Assembly (NCBI RefSeq): GCF_024979295.1
Contig: NZ_JANLCJ010000003.1
Coordinates: 310,001-374,000 of the forward strand
From: Herbiconiux daphne
Lineage (GTDB): Bacteria > Actinomycetota > Actinomycetes > Actinomycetales > Microbacteriaceae
DNA: 64,000 nucleotides
Direction of reading: 5' to 3'
Shown here: piece by piece, positions 49,129 through 57,996 of the stretch
Layout: every line of letters starts with the position of its first letter
How positions within the stretch are numbered: the stretch's first letter is position 1
Notes under the pieces: generated by a model
Databases searched by the model: none
What the model was told of the DNA's origin: nothing
The model's input: only the letters and a program-made list of their open reading frames with translations
Made by a program: the position numbers and the translations under genes

Positions 49129-50691
49129 CTACTGCGTTACAGTGACGTCTTCCCAGCGGAACTGCGACGGCAGGAGGTTCAATTCGCTCACCTTGGGGCT
49201 CGACGCGATGATCCACGGCGAGCTGTAGATGTAGTTGGTGGGCGACTGCTCGACACCGGCCTTCACCGCGTCCTGCAACGCGGCCTGGTAACCCGGGTCG
49301 TCGAGCGGCGTCTCGCGCACCTTCTGCAGCGCCGCGAGGAACGCGTCGGAGGCGTTGGGGCCCGACAGGTTCATGATGCCCTGGGGGCCGTAGACGGCGA
49401 GCAGGTTCTGTACCGGCGTCTCACGCCCGATTGTGCCGTCGATGGCGAGCTGCGGGTTCTTGGCGATGTAGACCTCGCTCTGCCACGTCGACGATCCCGG
49501 CGGCACGAGCGAGATGGTGGAGTTCACGCCGATCTTGGCGAGCTGCGACTGCGCGATCTCGGCGCCCTGCTCGCTGAATGACGCGGCCGTGATCTCGATG
49601 GTCAGGTCGCCCTCGCCGTAGCCGGCGTCTTTCAGCAGCTGCTTGGCCTTGTCGGGGTCGTAGCTCCAGAGCTCGTCGACCTCGGGGTTGTAGGCCGGAT
49701 TGCCCTCGGGGAACGGCTGACTCGTCGGAGCGCCCTGCCCTTGCGTGATGACGTCGACGAACTCCTGGCGGTCGAACGCGTAGCGGAACGCCTCGACCAC
49801 CTTCGGGTCGTCGAACGGCGCCTTGTTGGCGTTGATCGACACGTCGCTCACGGCGAGCGACGGGGCGACCGTGACGGTGAGACCGGATGCCTTCGCCTCG
49901 TCGATCTTCGCGGCCGGCAGTGTCGCCACGTCGAACGAGCCCGACTGGATGCCGGCCACGAGCGTCGCCGGGTCGGGTGCGACCGAGAGCTCGAAGGTGT
50001 CGATGTGGATGTTGTCGGCATCCCAGTAATCGGGGTTCTTCTCGAAGGTCGCGTGCGACTCCGGCACGAACTCGGTGATCTTGAAGGGGCCTGCGCCGAC
50101 CGGCCAGGTGCTGAGCTTGGCCACGTCGTCGGTGGCCGCCTTCTCGCTCGAGATCGCTCCCGTGCGACCGGCGACGAGGGCCGGGATCTGGTAGTCGACG
50201 CCGGTGAGGTGCAGGGTGACATCCACGTCGCTGTCGGCCGAGACGGTGTCGACGGTGGCGAGCTGGTCTTTGAGGAACGAGTCCTCCTGGGTCTTGCCGC
50301 GCTCGAAGAAGGCCTTGACGGCTTCGGCGTCGAGCGGGGTGCCGTCGGTGAACACGAGGTCGGGGCGCAGCGTGAAGGTCACGTTCTTGCCGTCGTCGCT
50401 GTACTTCCAGCTCTCGGCGAGCGACGGGAGCACGTTGCCGTCCTTGTCGATCTGCGTGAGCGAGGCATACGCCAGGCTCACGGTGTTGATGTCGTTGCCG
50501 GTGCGACTGGTCACCGGGTCCCACGAGGTCGGCAGGCTGAAGGCCCAGCGCAACGTGGTGGGCTGCGCGTCGTCGCCGCCGCTCGACGCGCCGCTGCTGG
50601 CGGCGCAGCCGGAGACGAGGAGGGTCGCTGCGGTGATGATCGCGGCTGTTCTCACCGCCCGGGCGGCGAAGCGGGATGCTGTGGTGCTCAC
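49129..50691 (-). CDS. SBP-family-5 extracellular substrate-binding lipoprotein
   Basis: A 520-residue lipoprotein with lipobox LLVSGC (Cys about 29). SBP_bac_5 blocks: TLRWAFSLPTSWDPVTSRTGNDINTVSLAYASL, LPSLAESWKYSDDGKNVTFTLRPDLVFTDGTPLDAEAVKAFFER and GAGPFKITEFVPESHATFEKNPDYWD. GTG start 50691. This family binds peptides, opines, nickel chelates and other small molecules. Linked here to an FMN monooxygenase gene, the ligand may be an organosulfur or related compound (inferred). Confidence 0.9.
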   Translation of the reverse strand: MSTTASRFAARAVRTAAIITAATLLVSGCAASSGASSGGDDAQPTTLRWAFSLPTSWDPVTSRTGNDINTVSLAYASLTQIDKDGNVLPSLAESWKYSDDGKNVTFTLRPDLVFTDGTPLDAEAVKAFFERGKTQEDSFLKDQLATVDTVSADSDVDVTLHLTGVDYQIPALVAGRTGAISSEKAATDDVAKLSTWPVGAGPFKITEFVPESHATFEKNPDYWDADNIHIDTFELSVAPDPATLVAGIQSGSFDVATLPAAKIDEAKASGLTVTVAPSLAVSDVSINANKAPFDDPKVVEAFRYAFDRQEFVDVITQGQGAPTSQPFPEGNPAYNPEVDELWSYDPDKAKQLLKDAGYGEGDLTIEITAASFSEQGAEIAQSQLAKIGVNSTISLVPPGSSTWQSEVYIAKNPQLAIDGTIGRETPVQNLLAVYGPQGIMNLSGPNASDAFLAALQKVRETPLDDPGYQAALQDAVKAGVEQSPTNYIYSSPWIIASSPKVSELNLLPSQFRWEDVTVTQ

Positions 50692-50769
50692 GTGTGGTTC
50701 TCCGTTGTTCGGAATCGGACAGATGGTGCTGGGAAGTCGTGGGGGGCTGCGGCCACCGGATGCCGCGGC

Positions 50770-52218
50770 TCAGGCGTTGGCGGCGACCTGCTGCTCGAGG
50801 GCGTGCTCGCTCGTGAGCGCTTCGCGCTCGGCCCGCTCGGCGGCGTCGCGGGCGACGGTGTGCCGGTTGGGCACGAACGGCAGCCCGAGGTTCTCGCGCA
50901 GCGTGGTGCCTTCGTAGTCGCGGCGCAGCACGCCGCGCTCGCGCAGGATGGGCAGCACCTCGTCGACGAGGCGGCGGAACTGGTCGGGGTGGCCGACGTG
51001 GATGTTGTAGCCGTCGACCGCGCGCTCGTCGAACCAGCGCTGGAGCTCATCGGCGACCGTCTCGGGCGAGCCGACGAAGGGGGTGCGCTTGGGGCTCGAG
51101 ATCGTCTCGACGACCTGGCGCAGGGTCAGGCCGCCTGCCTCGGCGAACTCCACGATCTTCTTCGCCTGGGTGTGGAAGCTGCGCTCGGAGTACTGCAGCA
51201 CGTCGGCCGGGAACGGGGCGTCGAGGTCGTATTGCCGAAAGTCGTGCCAGCCGAACGAGCGGCCGAACTCGGCGAGCGACTGCTCGAAACCGCCGTCGGC
51301 CCGCTGGGTGGCGAGTTCGATCTCGCGCGCCTCGTCGTCGGTGTCGCCGACGAACACGGAGATGCCGGGTAGCACCAGCACGTGGTCGGGGTTGCGGCCC
51401 TTCGCCGCCGCCCGGCCCTTGATGTCGGCGTAGAAGGCCTGGCCGGCCTCGATCGAAGGCGCGTGCGTGAAGATGCCGTCGCCGATCTCGGCGCCGAGGT
51501 CGCGCCCCTGCTCGGAGTCGCCCGCCTGGAAGATGACCGGCTGGCCCTGCGGCGACCGCGAGATGTTGAGCGGGCCGACGACCCGGAAGTACTCGCCCTC
51601 GTGGTTCAGCGCGTGCAGTTTCGACGGGTCGAGGAACACCCCGGTCGCGCGGTCGCGGGGGAAGGCGTCGTCTTCGTAGGAGTCCCACAGCCCCTGCGCG
51701 GTGCGCACGTGCTCGAGCGCGCGGCCGTAACGGGTGTCGTAGTCGTAGTGCTCGTCGAGGCTGAAGTTGCCCGCGGTGCCCGCGTCGCCGCTCGTGACGA
51801 CGTTCCAACCCGCGCGGCCGCCCGAGATCAGGTCGAGTGACGCGAAGCGGCGGGCGGTGTTGAACGGGTCGTTGTAGCTCGTGGTGAGCGTGGCCACCAG
51901 GCCGATGTTCCGGGTCGACACCGCGAGGGCCGAGAGCAGGGTGAGCGGCTCGAGGCGGTTGAGGTAGTGGGGCGGCGAGTCGGGGGTGATGAACTGGCTG
52001 TCGACGATGAACACCAGGTCGAACTTCGCGGCCTCGGCGATGCGTGCCTGCTCGATGTACCAGTGGATGTCGATCGACGCGTCACCCGGGATCTCGGGGT
52101 CGAGCCAGGTGTTGAAATGCCCCGGGCCGCCGGTTCCGGTGAGCACGGCACCGAGTTTGATCTGGCGCGCGCCGCCCTCGATGCCGTCACGCTGCGTGTT
52201 CTCGAGCCGTTCGGTCAT
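50770..52218 (-). CDS. NtaA/SnaA/DszA-family FMN-dependent monooxygenase
   Basis: A 482-residue luciferase-like monooxygenase: KLGAVLTGTGGPGHFNTWLDPEIPGDASIDIHWYIEQARIAEAAKFDLVFIVDSQF, SLDLISGGRAGWNVVTSGDAGTAGNFSL, the FRVVGPLNISRSPQGQPVIFQAGDSEQGRDLGA block and TPFVGSPETVADELQRWFDE. Members oxidise sulfones, nitrilotriacetate or related molecules with FMNH2 from a separate reductase. First gene of the six-gene unit with the ABC importer, suggesting uptake and oxidation of the same compound. The MocR gene lies upstream with a dyad in between. Confidence 0.88.
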   Translation of the reverse strand: MTERLENTQRDGIEGGARQIKLGAVLTGTGGPGHFNTWLDPEIPGDASIDIHWYIEQARIAEAAKFDLVFIVDSQFITPDSPPHYLNRLEPLTLLSALAVSTRNIGLVATLTTSYNDPFNTARRFASLDLISGGRAGWNVVTSGDAGTAGNFSLDEHYDYDTRYGRALEHVRTAQGLWDSYEDDAFPRDRATGVFLDPSKLHALNHEGEYFRVVGPLNISRSPQGQPVIFQAGDSEQGRDLGAEIGDGIFTHAPSIEAGQAFYADIKGRAAAKGRNPDHVLVLPGISVFVGDTDDEAREIELATQRADGGFEQSLAEFGRSFGWHDFRQYDLDAPFPADVLQYSERSFHTQAKKIVEFAEAGGLTLRQVVETISSPKRTPFVGSPETVADELQRWFDERAVDGYNIHVGHPDQFRRLVDEVLPILRERGVLRRDYEGTTLRENLGLPFVPNRHTVARDAAERAEREALTSEHALEQQVAANA

Positions 52219-52303
52219 GAAAGTCGTCCCTCCGTCGGTGCGGTTGCCCCGCTGGAGTCGATTGTTGCCTCTTGACGAACAAAGGCCCGGTTTCTTTCAC
52301 TTT

Positions 52304-52335
52304 GTTTCTGTCATAAAACGTTATGTCACAGAAAC
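52304..52335. promoter_or_regulatory. Dyad upstream of the monooxygenase-ABC operon
   Basis: GTTTCTGT (52304-52311) and ACAGAAAC (52328-52335) flank an inner CATAA / TTATG pair (52312-52316, 52321-52325). The right half GTTATGTCACAGAAAC resembles the half-site GTTATGTTCTGAAAC at 54836. Probably an operator for the monooxygenase gene, with the MocR regulator as candidate binder. It could also serve as a hairpin after the MocR gene. Confidence 0.45.
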
Positions 52336-52354
52336 CCTGACGCGGGCGGCGAGG

Positions 52355-53893
52355 TCAGTCGAAGAACTCGCGCCGGGGTGCGGCGGCGGCCTCGGCCACG
52401 GCCCGCGCCAGGTCGGAGACGAGCGCGGCGTCATCCGGCAGCTGTGTCACAGAGATGCGGAGGAGTGCACGCGGCTGGGCGGTGACGAACGACTTCGCGC
52501 CCACACCCACGTAGATGCCCCGGCGGGCCAGCGCGAGGGCGGCGTCGGTCTCGTCGGCGACGTCGACCCAGACCACGAGGCTGCCGGGCCCGGAGTGCGC
52601 GGAGACCCCCTCGGCCTCGAGCGCGGCGAGCAGGGCGGCCCGGCGCGACGAATAGGCTGCCCGGGCGACGTCGACCGATTCGGCGGCCGCGGCCGAGTCG
52701 ACGAGGTAGGCGAGGGTGTTCTGCAGGATGCGGCTGTTCGAGCCGACGCCGAAGCTGCGCACACGGATGCTGCGATCGACGAGCTCTTTCGCCCCGGCGA
52801 TGACCGAAGTGCGCACGTCGATGCCGTAGGCCTTGCAGTAACTGCGGATTCGTATGACGCGATCGGGCACGAACGCCCCGAGCGACGGCGGCTCGGTGGC
52901 GGCGAGCGGGCCGATGGAGTCGTCTTCGACGACCCAGAACGGGGCCGGGCAGGCGGCGGGGTGTGGTGCGGGTGCAGGCCCGGGGGTCGTCTCGCGCGAC
53001 TCGGTGGGCTCGGTGGGGGGCGTCGCGGGGGCGTGCTCTGATGCGGCGGCGACGACCGCGGCGAGTTCGCGGGCACGGTCGGGCGTGAGGGCGTGGCGCA
53101 CGGCGAACGGGGCGCCGGGCTGCAGCACGAAGGCGACCGCGCCGGCGGCGATGGCGGCGCGGAGGGAGTCGGGAACGGGGCCGTCGTCGTCGACCGCGAC
53201 GCCGACGGGGGTGAGCTCGAGGTCGCGCAGGGTGTCGAGAAACCCCGGACTGAGCGGCTCGTCGACCGCCACCCGGGAGCCGGGCGGTGCGGCGGCCGCG
53301 GTGGCGAGGAGCAGCGCTTCGGTGCCGCCGCCCGCGGTGGTCCAGGCTTCGGCCGCGAACGGCCAGGTCGGTTCGACGGCGGCCTGCAGCCGGTCGGTCA
53401 TGTGTTCGCGGCCGAACACGTTGAGCTCTTTGTCGTCGAGGGTCGACAGCAGCGCGTCTCCGAGGGCGGGCTGCAGCGAGATGTCGGGAGCGCTCTGCGC
53501 CAGGTCGACCGCGGCCCAGCCGGCGAAGGGCTGCGTGCGTCCGCCCGGCTCGCGCGGCGCGGTGACGGTGGTGCCCCCGCGGCGGTGGGTCTCGATCAAG
53601 CCCAGTTCGCGCAGGGAGTTCCAGGCGGCGAGCACCGAGCCGATGCTCGTGCCGGCGGCCTGGGCGAAATCGCGCACCGTCGGCAGACGTGTGCCCGACT
53701 CGAGGGCGCCCGACCGGATGAGGCCCGCCACGAGCTCGCTGATGCCAGCGGGCGAGCGGTCGCCCAGACGGGCGGCCAGCCAGTCGGCGGCCACGACGGC
53801 GCGGTCGGCGCGGTCGGCGCGGTCGGCGCGGCCGGCATTGTCACTGCGGCCGGCATTGTCGCTGCGGCCGGGGCGGTCGGTCTTGGAGAGCAC
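52355..53893 (-). CDS. MocR-type GntR/aminotransferase-fold regulator
   Basis: A 512-residue regulator. The GntR winged helix is at residues about 45-110 (ISELVAGLIRSGALESGTRLPTVRDFAQAAGTSIGSVLAAWNSLRELGLIETHRRGGTTV). It is followed by an aminotransferase-like domain with the likely PLP Lys in IRIRSYCKAYG. MocR proteins sense PLP or amino-acid derivatives. A Pro/Thr-rich insertion occurs near residues 285-310. The N-terminus has GRSDNA and ADR repeats. GTG start 53893. Context suggests control of the adjacent organosulfur genes. Confidence 0.85.
   Translation of the reverse strand: MLSKTDRPGRSDNAGRSDNAGRADRADRADRAVVAADWLAARLGDRSPAGISELVAGLIRSGALESGTRLPTVRDFAQAAGTSIGSVLAAWNSLRELGLIETHRRGGTTVTAPREPGGRTQPFAGWAAVDLAQSAPDISLQPALGDALLSTLDDKELNVFGREHMTDRLQAAVEPTWPFAAEAWTTAGGGTEALLLATAAAAPPGSRVAVDEPLSPGFLDTLRDLELTPVGVAVDDDGPVPDSLRAAIAAGAVAFVLQPGAPFAVRHALTPDRARELAAVVAAASEHAPATPPTEPTESRETTPGPAPAPHPAACPAPFWVVEDDSIGPLAATEPPSLGAFVPDRVIRIRSYCKAYGIDVRTSVIAGAKELVDRSIRVRSFGVGSNSRILQNTLAYLVDSAAAAESVDVARAAYSSRRAALLAALEAEGVSAHSGPGSLVVWVDVADETDAALALARRGIYVGVGAKSFVTAQPRALLRISVTQLPDDAALVSDLARAVAEAAAAPRREFFD
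53800..53876 (-). repeat. Tandem repeats at the 5' end of the MocR gene
   Basis: Three to four 9-bp units (CGGTCGGCG type, encoding ADR on the minus strand) and two 18-bp units encoding GRSDNA lie side by side. All are in frame and could vary the N-terminal length. Confidence 0.75.
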
Positions 53894-54009
53894 GATGACG
53901 GAGCCTTTCCCGCTCTCGCCGGCACTGCGGCGATCAATCTCGCCTCATGGTATCCAATGTTCGGTGCGAGGCCGGTGACAATCGGCCCTGGTGACGGTCG
54001 CCGTCGCGC

Positions 54010-54819
54010 TCAGGCGGCGCCCGCGAGCACCTCGGTCGCCGGCACGACAACGCGGGTGCGTCCGGGCGTGCGCAACCGCTCGAGGAACAGCACGATGGTC
54101 GCGGCCACCGAACGATGGGTCACGTCGTTGAGGATGTCGTGGCGGCCTGCCTCGATCACGTAGCTCTCGGCATCCGGAATCGCCCGGTAGAGCGCGAGCG
54201 CCGTCTCCACGTCGCTCAGGGCGTCGGCGCCGCCGTGCACGGTGAGCACGGGCACCAGGATGCCGCCGGCCACCCGGGCATCGACGCCCTCGACCACCGC
54301 GTCGCGCCGGGCGAGCGCGCCGTGCTCGACGGCGCCGTCGCGGGCGAGCGCGCCGCGGTGCACGGGGCAGGCGCTGCGCACCTCGAGCTCGGCCTCCCAG
54401 TCGAGCGACCGGGCGGAGTCGGCGGCAGGCAGGCCGGCGAGCACGGCCACGTCGGCGAAGACGCGACCCTGGGCCAGCAGCACCGCGGCGACCGCCGCGC
54501 CGGTGTCGGAGCCGATCAGAACGCTCGGCACGTCTCCCCGGTCGGCGAGCAGACGAGCGGCGTCGCGAGCGGTCGCGTCGACGTCGCGGCTCGAGTCGGG
54601 CACCACCGTCACGCGGTAGCCGTCGTAGGCCAGGCGGTTCGAGAACCGCTCGTAGACGGCGGCGCTCTCGCCCCGCCCCGCGAGCACCACGATCGAGCCG
54701 CGCAGGGCGGCGGTGGGGTTCACCCACGGGTCGGTGGACTGCGGGTTCGAATTCACGTCGGCACTCACGTCGGCTCCTCGTGCTGGGCGGCGCTCGGCGC
54801 GCGCGTTTGTTTCGGACAT
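54010..54819 (-). CDS. Alpha/beta-hydrolase fold protein with Asp at the nucleophile position
   Basis: A 269-residue protein: LRGSIVVLAGRGESAAVYERFSNRLAYDGYRVTVVPD, elbow LIGSDTGAAVAAVLL, acid strand VPVLTVHGGADALSDVE and His in EAGRHDILNDVTHRSV. The elbow is G-S-D-T-G, so the nucleophile position holds Asp, as in dehalogenases and epoxide hydrolases. The start ATG at 54819 lies 17 bp from a 20-bp palindrome shared with the divergent sulfhydrylase gene. Its substrate is unknown; joint control with sulfur genes is inferred. Confidence 0.78.
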   Translation of the reverse strand: MSETNARAERRPARGADVSADVNSNPQSTDPWVNPTAALRGSIVVLAGRGESAAVYERFSNRLAYDGYRVTVVPDSSRDVDATARDAARLLADRGDVPSVLIGSDTGAAVAAVLLAQGRVFADVAVLAGLPAADSARSLDWEAELEVRSACPVHRGALARDGAVEHGALARRDAVVEGVDARVAGGILVPVLTVHGGADALSDVETALALYRAIPDAESYVIEAGRHDILNDVTHRSVAATIVLFLERLRTPGRTRVVVPATEVLAGAA

Positions 54820-54835
54820 TATGACCACATCGGCA

Positions 54836-54855
54836 GTTATGTTCTGAAACATAAC
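54836..54855. promoter_or_regulatory. 20-bp palindromic operator between hydrolase and sulfhydrylase genes
   Basis: Perfect 8-bp arms GTTATGTT (54836-54843) and AACATAAC (54848-54855) around CTGA. It sits in the divergent control region. A related sequence occurs at 52320-52335. The regulator is unproven; the MocR protein nearby is the leading candidate. Confidence 0.65.
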
Positions 54856-54900
54856 GTAAGACGATTGCCCCGCGTGACCCGGCCACCACAGACTCGATGC

Positions 54901-56340
54901 GTGACCACAGACGACTCCCCCACCGACGCCGCCGCCGATTCCCGCGACTCCGCCGATTCCGGCGACTCCCGCGGCGCCCGCGACTTCGCCGCCTCCGGCG
55001 AAGGCCGCTTCTCGACGCGCCAGATCCGCAGCGGGTTCACCACCGCCGCCGCGCAGAACCCGGCGGTCGTGCCGATCTACCAGACGGCGGCCTACGAGTT
55101 CGAGAGCTTCTCGGCGGCGCGCGACATCTTCTCGCTGCGCAAGAAGGGCAACCTCTACAGCCGCACCGGCAACCCCACCCAGACCGTGCTCGAAGAGCGC
55201 ATCGCCGCGCTCGACGGCGGCGTCGCCGCGCTGGCCACGGGATCGGGGCAGTCGGCCGTGTTGATCGCCCTGCTCACCCTCGCCAAGACCGGCGATCACA
55301 TCGTCGCCGCCCGCCAGCTCTACGGCGGCACGCTCGACCTTCTCACCGACACGTTCGCCGACTTCGGCATCGACGTCACGCTCGTCGACCAGCACGACCT
55401 CGCCGCCTGGCGCGACGCCGCCCGCCCGAACACCCGCGCCTTCTTCGCCGAGACCATCGGCAACCCCACCGCGTCGGTGCTCGCGGTTCAGGATGTCGCC
55501 GACATCGCCCACCGCGCGGGCGTGCCGCTCATCGTCGACAACACCATCGCCACCCCCTACCTGCAGCGCCCGAAGGAGTTCGGTGCCGACATCGTGGTCT
55601 ACTCGGCCACCAAATTCCTCGGCGGCCACGGCAGCTCGCTCGCCGGCGTGATCGTCGACCTCGGCACCTTCGACTTCGGCGCCGAGCCCGCCCGCTGGCC
55701 GCAGTTCACCGAGCCCTTCGGCCGTGTCGGCGACGTCGTGCTCTGGAAGCGGTTCGGGCGCGAGGGCAGCGCGTTCCTCGTTTACGCCAAGGTCAAGCTC
55801 GTGCACGACCTCGGGCCGTCGCTCTCGCCGTTCAACAGCTTCCAGATCATCCAAGGCATCGAGACGCTCGACCTGCGCGTCGCCAAGCAGACCGCGTCAG
55901 CCTTAGCCGTGGCGGCATTCCTCGAGTCGCACCCGGCGGTCGCGCTGGTGCGGCATCCGGGGCTCCCCGACGATCCGGGCTACGCGAGCGCTCAGCGCTA
56001 CCTGCCGCGCGGCGCCGGATCGGTGTTCTCGTTCGACCTCGTCGTCGACGACGCGCACGCCGATGCCGCGGGCGTCGAGCGGCTGATCGAGGGGTTCGTC
56101 GACAGCCTGCGCCTGTTCAAGCTGGTCGCCAACATCGGCGATGCGCGCAGTCTCGTCATCCACCCCGCCACCACCACCCACAGTCACCTCGGCGACAGCG
56201 AGCTCGCCCTCGCGGGGTTCTCGCGTGCCACTGTGCGGCTCTCGATCGGGCTCGAAGACGTCGAAGACCTCATCGCCGACCTCGACCGGTCGCTCGCCCT
56301 CGTCGCCGGCCCGTCGGTCGCTCTCAGCCGAGCCAACTAG
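54901..56340 (+). CDS. metY: O-acetylhomoserine aminocarboxypropyltransferase (sulfhydrylase)
   Basis: A 479-residue Cys/Met-metabolism PLP enzyme that makes homocysteine from O-acetylhomoserine and sulfide (or methionine from methanethiol). Seen: FTTAAAQNPAVVPIYQTAAYEFES, YSRTGNPTQTVLEERIAALDGGVAALATGSGQSAVLIALLTL, DNTIATPYLQRPKEFGADIVVYSATKFLGGHG with the PLP Lys, and LVANIGDARSLVIHPATTTHSHL. The N-terminal 40 residues are Asp/Ser-rich and variable. GTG 54901 is chosen; GTG 54873 is possible. It is followed by SfnG after 7 bp, so released sulfur could be captured directly. Confidence 0.9.
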   Translation: MTTDDSPTDAAADSRDSADSGDSRGARDFAASGEGRFSTRQIRSGFTTAAAQNPAVVPIYQTAAYEFESFSAARDIFSLRKKGNLYSRTGNPTQTVLEERIAALDGGVAALATGSGQSAVLIALLTLAKTGDHIVAARQLYGGTLDLLTDTFADFGIDVTLVDQHDLAAWRDAARPNTRAFFAETIGNPTASVLAVQDVADIAHRAGVPLIVDNTIATPYLQRPKEFGADIVVYSATKFLGGHGSSLAGVIVDLGTFDFGAEPARWPQFTEPFGRVGDVVLWKRFGREGSAFLVYAKVKLVHDLGPSLSPFNSFQIIQGIETLDLRVAKQTASALAVAAFLESHPAVALVRHPGLPDDPGYASAQRYLPRGAGSVFSFDLVVDDAHADAAGVERLIEGFVDSLRLFKLVANIGDARSLVIHPATTTHSHLGDSELALAGFSRATVRLSIGLEDVEDLIADLDRSLALVAGPSVALSRAN

Positions 56341-56347
56341 GAGAATC

Positions 56348-57409
56348 ATGCACTTCGGATACTGGACCCCCGTCTACGGCGGCTTCCTGCGCAACATCGG
56401 CGACGAGGGGATGCCGGCCACCTGGGACTACATCAAGCGCGTGTCGACCCTCGCCGACCGTCTCGGCTACCACACCACCCTCGTGCCGGAGCTCTACCTC
56501 AACGACCGCAAGGGCATCGACGCCCCCAGCCTCGAGGCGTGGTCGCTGTCGACCGCCATTCTCGCGGTCACCGAGCGGCTGCGGGTGATGACGGCGGTGC
56601 GCCCCGGATTCCACCTGCCGACGGTGATCGCGAAGACGTCCGCCACCATCAGCGACATCGGCGGTGCGGGCGCGGGCGACCCCGGCTCGCGGTTCGCACT
56701 CAACCTCGTGGCGGCCTGGTGGGCCGAAGAGGCCAAGCAGTACGGCGGCACGTTCGCCTCGCACGACGACCGCTACGTGCAGGCGCGCGAGTTCGTCGAC
56801 GTGCTCAAGGGACTCTGGAGCGAGACCCCGTTCGACTACTCGGGCTCCTACTACGACGTCGACGGCGCCATCCTGTCGCCGAAGCCCGCGACCGCACCCG
56901 TCATCTTCGCCGGCGGCGAGAGCGAGTCGGGCCGCGAGGCGATCGCCGGGTTCGCCGACGCCTACGTGCTGCACGGCGGCACCGTCGACGAGGCCCGCGA
57001 GAAGGTCACCGACCTCAACGAGCGGCGCCTGCGGGTCACCGGGGCACCGTTCCGCGAGTTCGGCATGGCGGCCTACGTCATCGTGCGCGACACCGAGGCC
57101 GAGGCCCAGCGCGAACTTGAGCGCATCACGACGGTCGACGCGGCGTCGCCCGGCTACGCGTCGTTCGAGGAGTTCCGCGCGAACTCGCGCCTGGACGTCG
57201 AGCTGTCGAAGCGCGAGTACTCGGTCGGCACCCGTGGCCTCCGCCCCAACCTGGTGGGAACGCCCGAGCAGGTGGCCGAACGCATCCGGAACTACCAGGA
57301 TGCCGGCATCACCCTGCTGCTGATCCAGTCCTCCCCCCTCGATGAGGAGCTGGAGCGCATCGCGAGCGACGTGTTCCCGCTGGTGGAGCGGGAGAGGGCG
57401 TTGCTCTAG
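56348..57409 (+). CDS. sfnG: SfnG-like FMN-dependent dimethyl sulfone monooxygenase
   Basis: A 353-residue luciferase-like enzyme. The N-terminus FGYWTPVYGGFLRNIGDEGMPATWDYIKRVS, then LNDRKGIDAPSLEAWSLSTAILAVTERLRVMTAVRPGFH, NLVAAWWAEEAKQYGGTFASHDDRYVQAREFVDVL and IFAGGESESGREAIAGFADAYVLHGG closely follow the pattern of Pseudomonas SfnG. That enzyme converts dimethyl sulfone to methanesulfinate and formaldehyde. Exact substrate is inferred. Start ATG 56348 with GGAGAA upstream. Second gene of the metY operon. Confidence 0.85.
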   Translation: MHFGYWTPVYGGFLRNIGDEGMPATWDYIKRVSTLADRLGYHTTLVPELYLNDRKGIDAPSLEAWSLSTAILAVTERLRVMTAVRPGFHLPTVIAKTSATISDIGGAGAGDPGSRFALNLVAAWWAEEAKQYGGTFASHDDRYVQAREFVDVLKGLWSETPFDYSGSYYDVDGAILSPKPATAPVIFAGGESESGREAIAGFADAYVLHGGTVDEAREKVTDLNERRLRVTGAPFREFGMAAYVIVRDTEAEAQRELERITTVDAASPGYASFEEFRANSRLDVELSKREYSVGTRGLRPNLVGTPEQVAERIRNYQDAGITLLLIQSSPLDEELERIASDVFPLVERERALL

Positions 57410-57466
57410 CTGAGGTGGGCGCTGTGCTGGTTGCCGGCGCGGCCGTGCTGCGCGCGGCTGCGCCGG

Positions 57467-57493
57467 GGCGCGCCGCCGCCTCTGCGGCGCGCC
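57467..57493. terminator. Hairpin after sfnG
   Basis: Perfect 10-bp stem GGCGCGCCGC (57467-57476) / GCGGCGCGCC (57484-57493), 7-nt loop. It lies 57 bp after the sfnG stop, so it probably terminates the metY-sfnG operon. Confidence 0.65.
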
Positions 57494-57610
57494 GCGACAC
57501 CTGAGCGCGCGGTCGCTGGCGCGGCCACGCGCTCAGCCCGGGTAGTCGAGTGCGGCCCGCTGCGTGCACCCCCGTGCCCTCGTCTTGCCTCGAACCGCCC
57601 CCACCCTCCC

Positions 57611-57665
57611 GAGAAGTCACTCCTCGGTGCAAAACCCGCCCGTACGCACCGAAAAGTGACTCCTC
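57611..57665. repeat. Palindromic element A3 (55 bp)
   Basis: Ends GAGAAGTCAC and GTGACTCCTC; inner arms TCGGTGC / GCACCGA are perfect. Core C-rich (AAAACCCGCCC) as in A1 and A2. Confidence 0.82.
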
Positions 57666-57716
57666 GGCGCGGGGGCTCGTTGAGCACGACGCGACGCCTC
57701 CCCCACCCACTATCGC

Positions 57717-57771
57717 GAGACGTCAAGAATCGGTGCACGAGCGGGGCGGATGCAACGGGAAGTGACTTCTC
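57717..57771. repeat. Palindromic element A4 (55 bp)
   Basis: Starts GAGACGTCAAGAATCGGTGCA and closes with GAAGTGACTTCTC; core is G-rich (GCGGGGCGGATGCA), i.e. opposite in sense to A1-A3. Preceded by CTATCGC as in A5. Confidence 0.82.
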
Positions 57772-57891
57772 GGCGAGGGTGGGGGCGCTGGCCGGAGCCG
57801 CCCCGCGCCACGCGACACCTGAGCGCCCACCCCCGACTCGCGTTGGCTCACGAACCGCCACCTACTATCGCGAGAGGTCAAGAACTATCGC

Positions 57892-57946
57892 GAGAGGTCA
57901 AGAATCGGTGCAATAGCAGCGCGGATGCAGCTTGAAATGACTTCTC
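57892..57946. repeat. Palindromic element A5 (55 bp) with a duplicated left end
   Basis: Starts GAGAGGTCAAGAATCGGTGCA and ends AATGACTTCTC. The 20-bp word CTATCGCGAGAGGTCAAGAA occurs twice in tandem (57865-57884, 57885-57904), so the left end was duplicated. Confidence 0.82.
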
Positions 57947-57996
57947 GGCGCGGAGTGCTGGCGTCGCCGGTCCCTGCACCACCACCCCGCCCTCGC

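Noticed and set aside
54820-55854. Upstream extension of the hydrolase frame through the metY region
   Set aside because: It is antisense to metY with Arg/Gly/Val-rich composition. The MSETNAR start at 54819 fits the fold.
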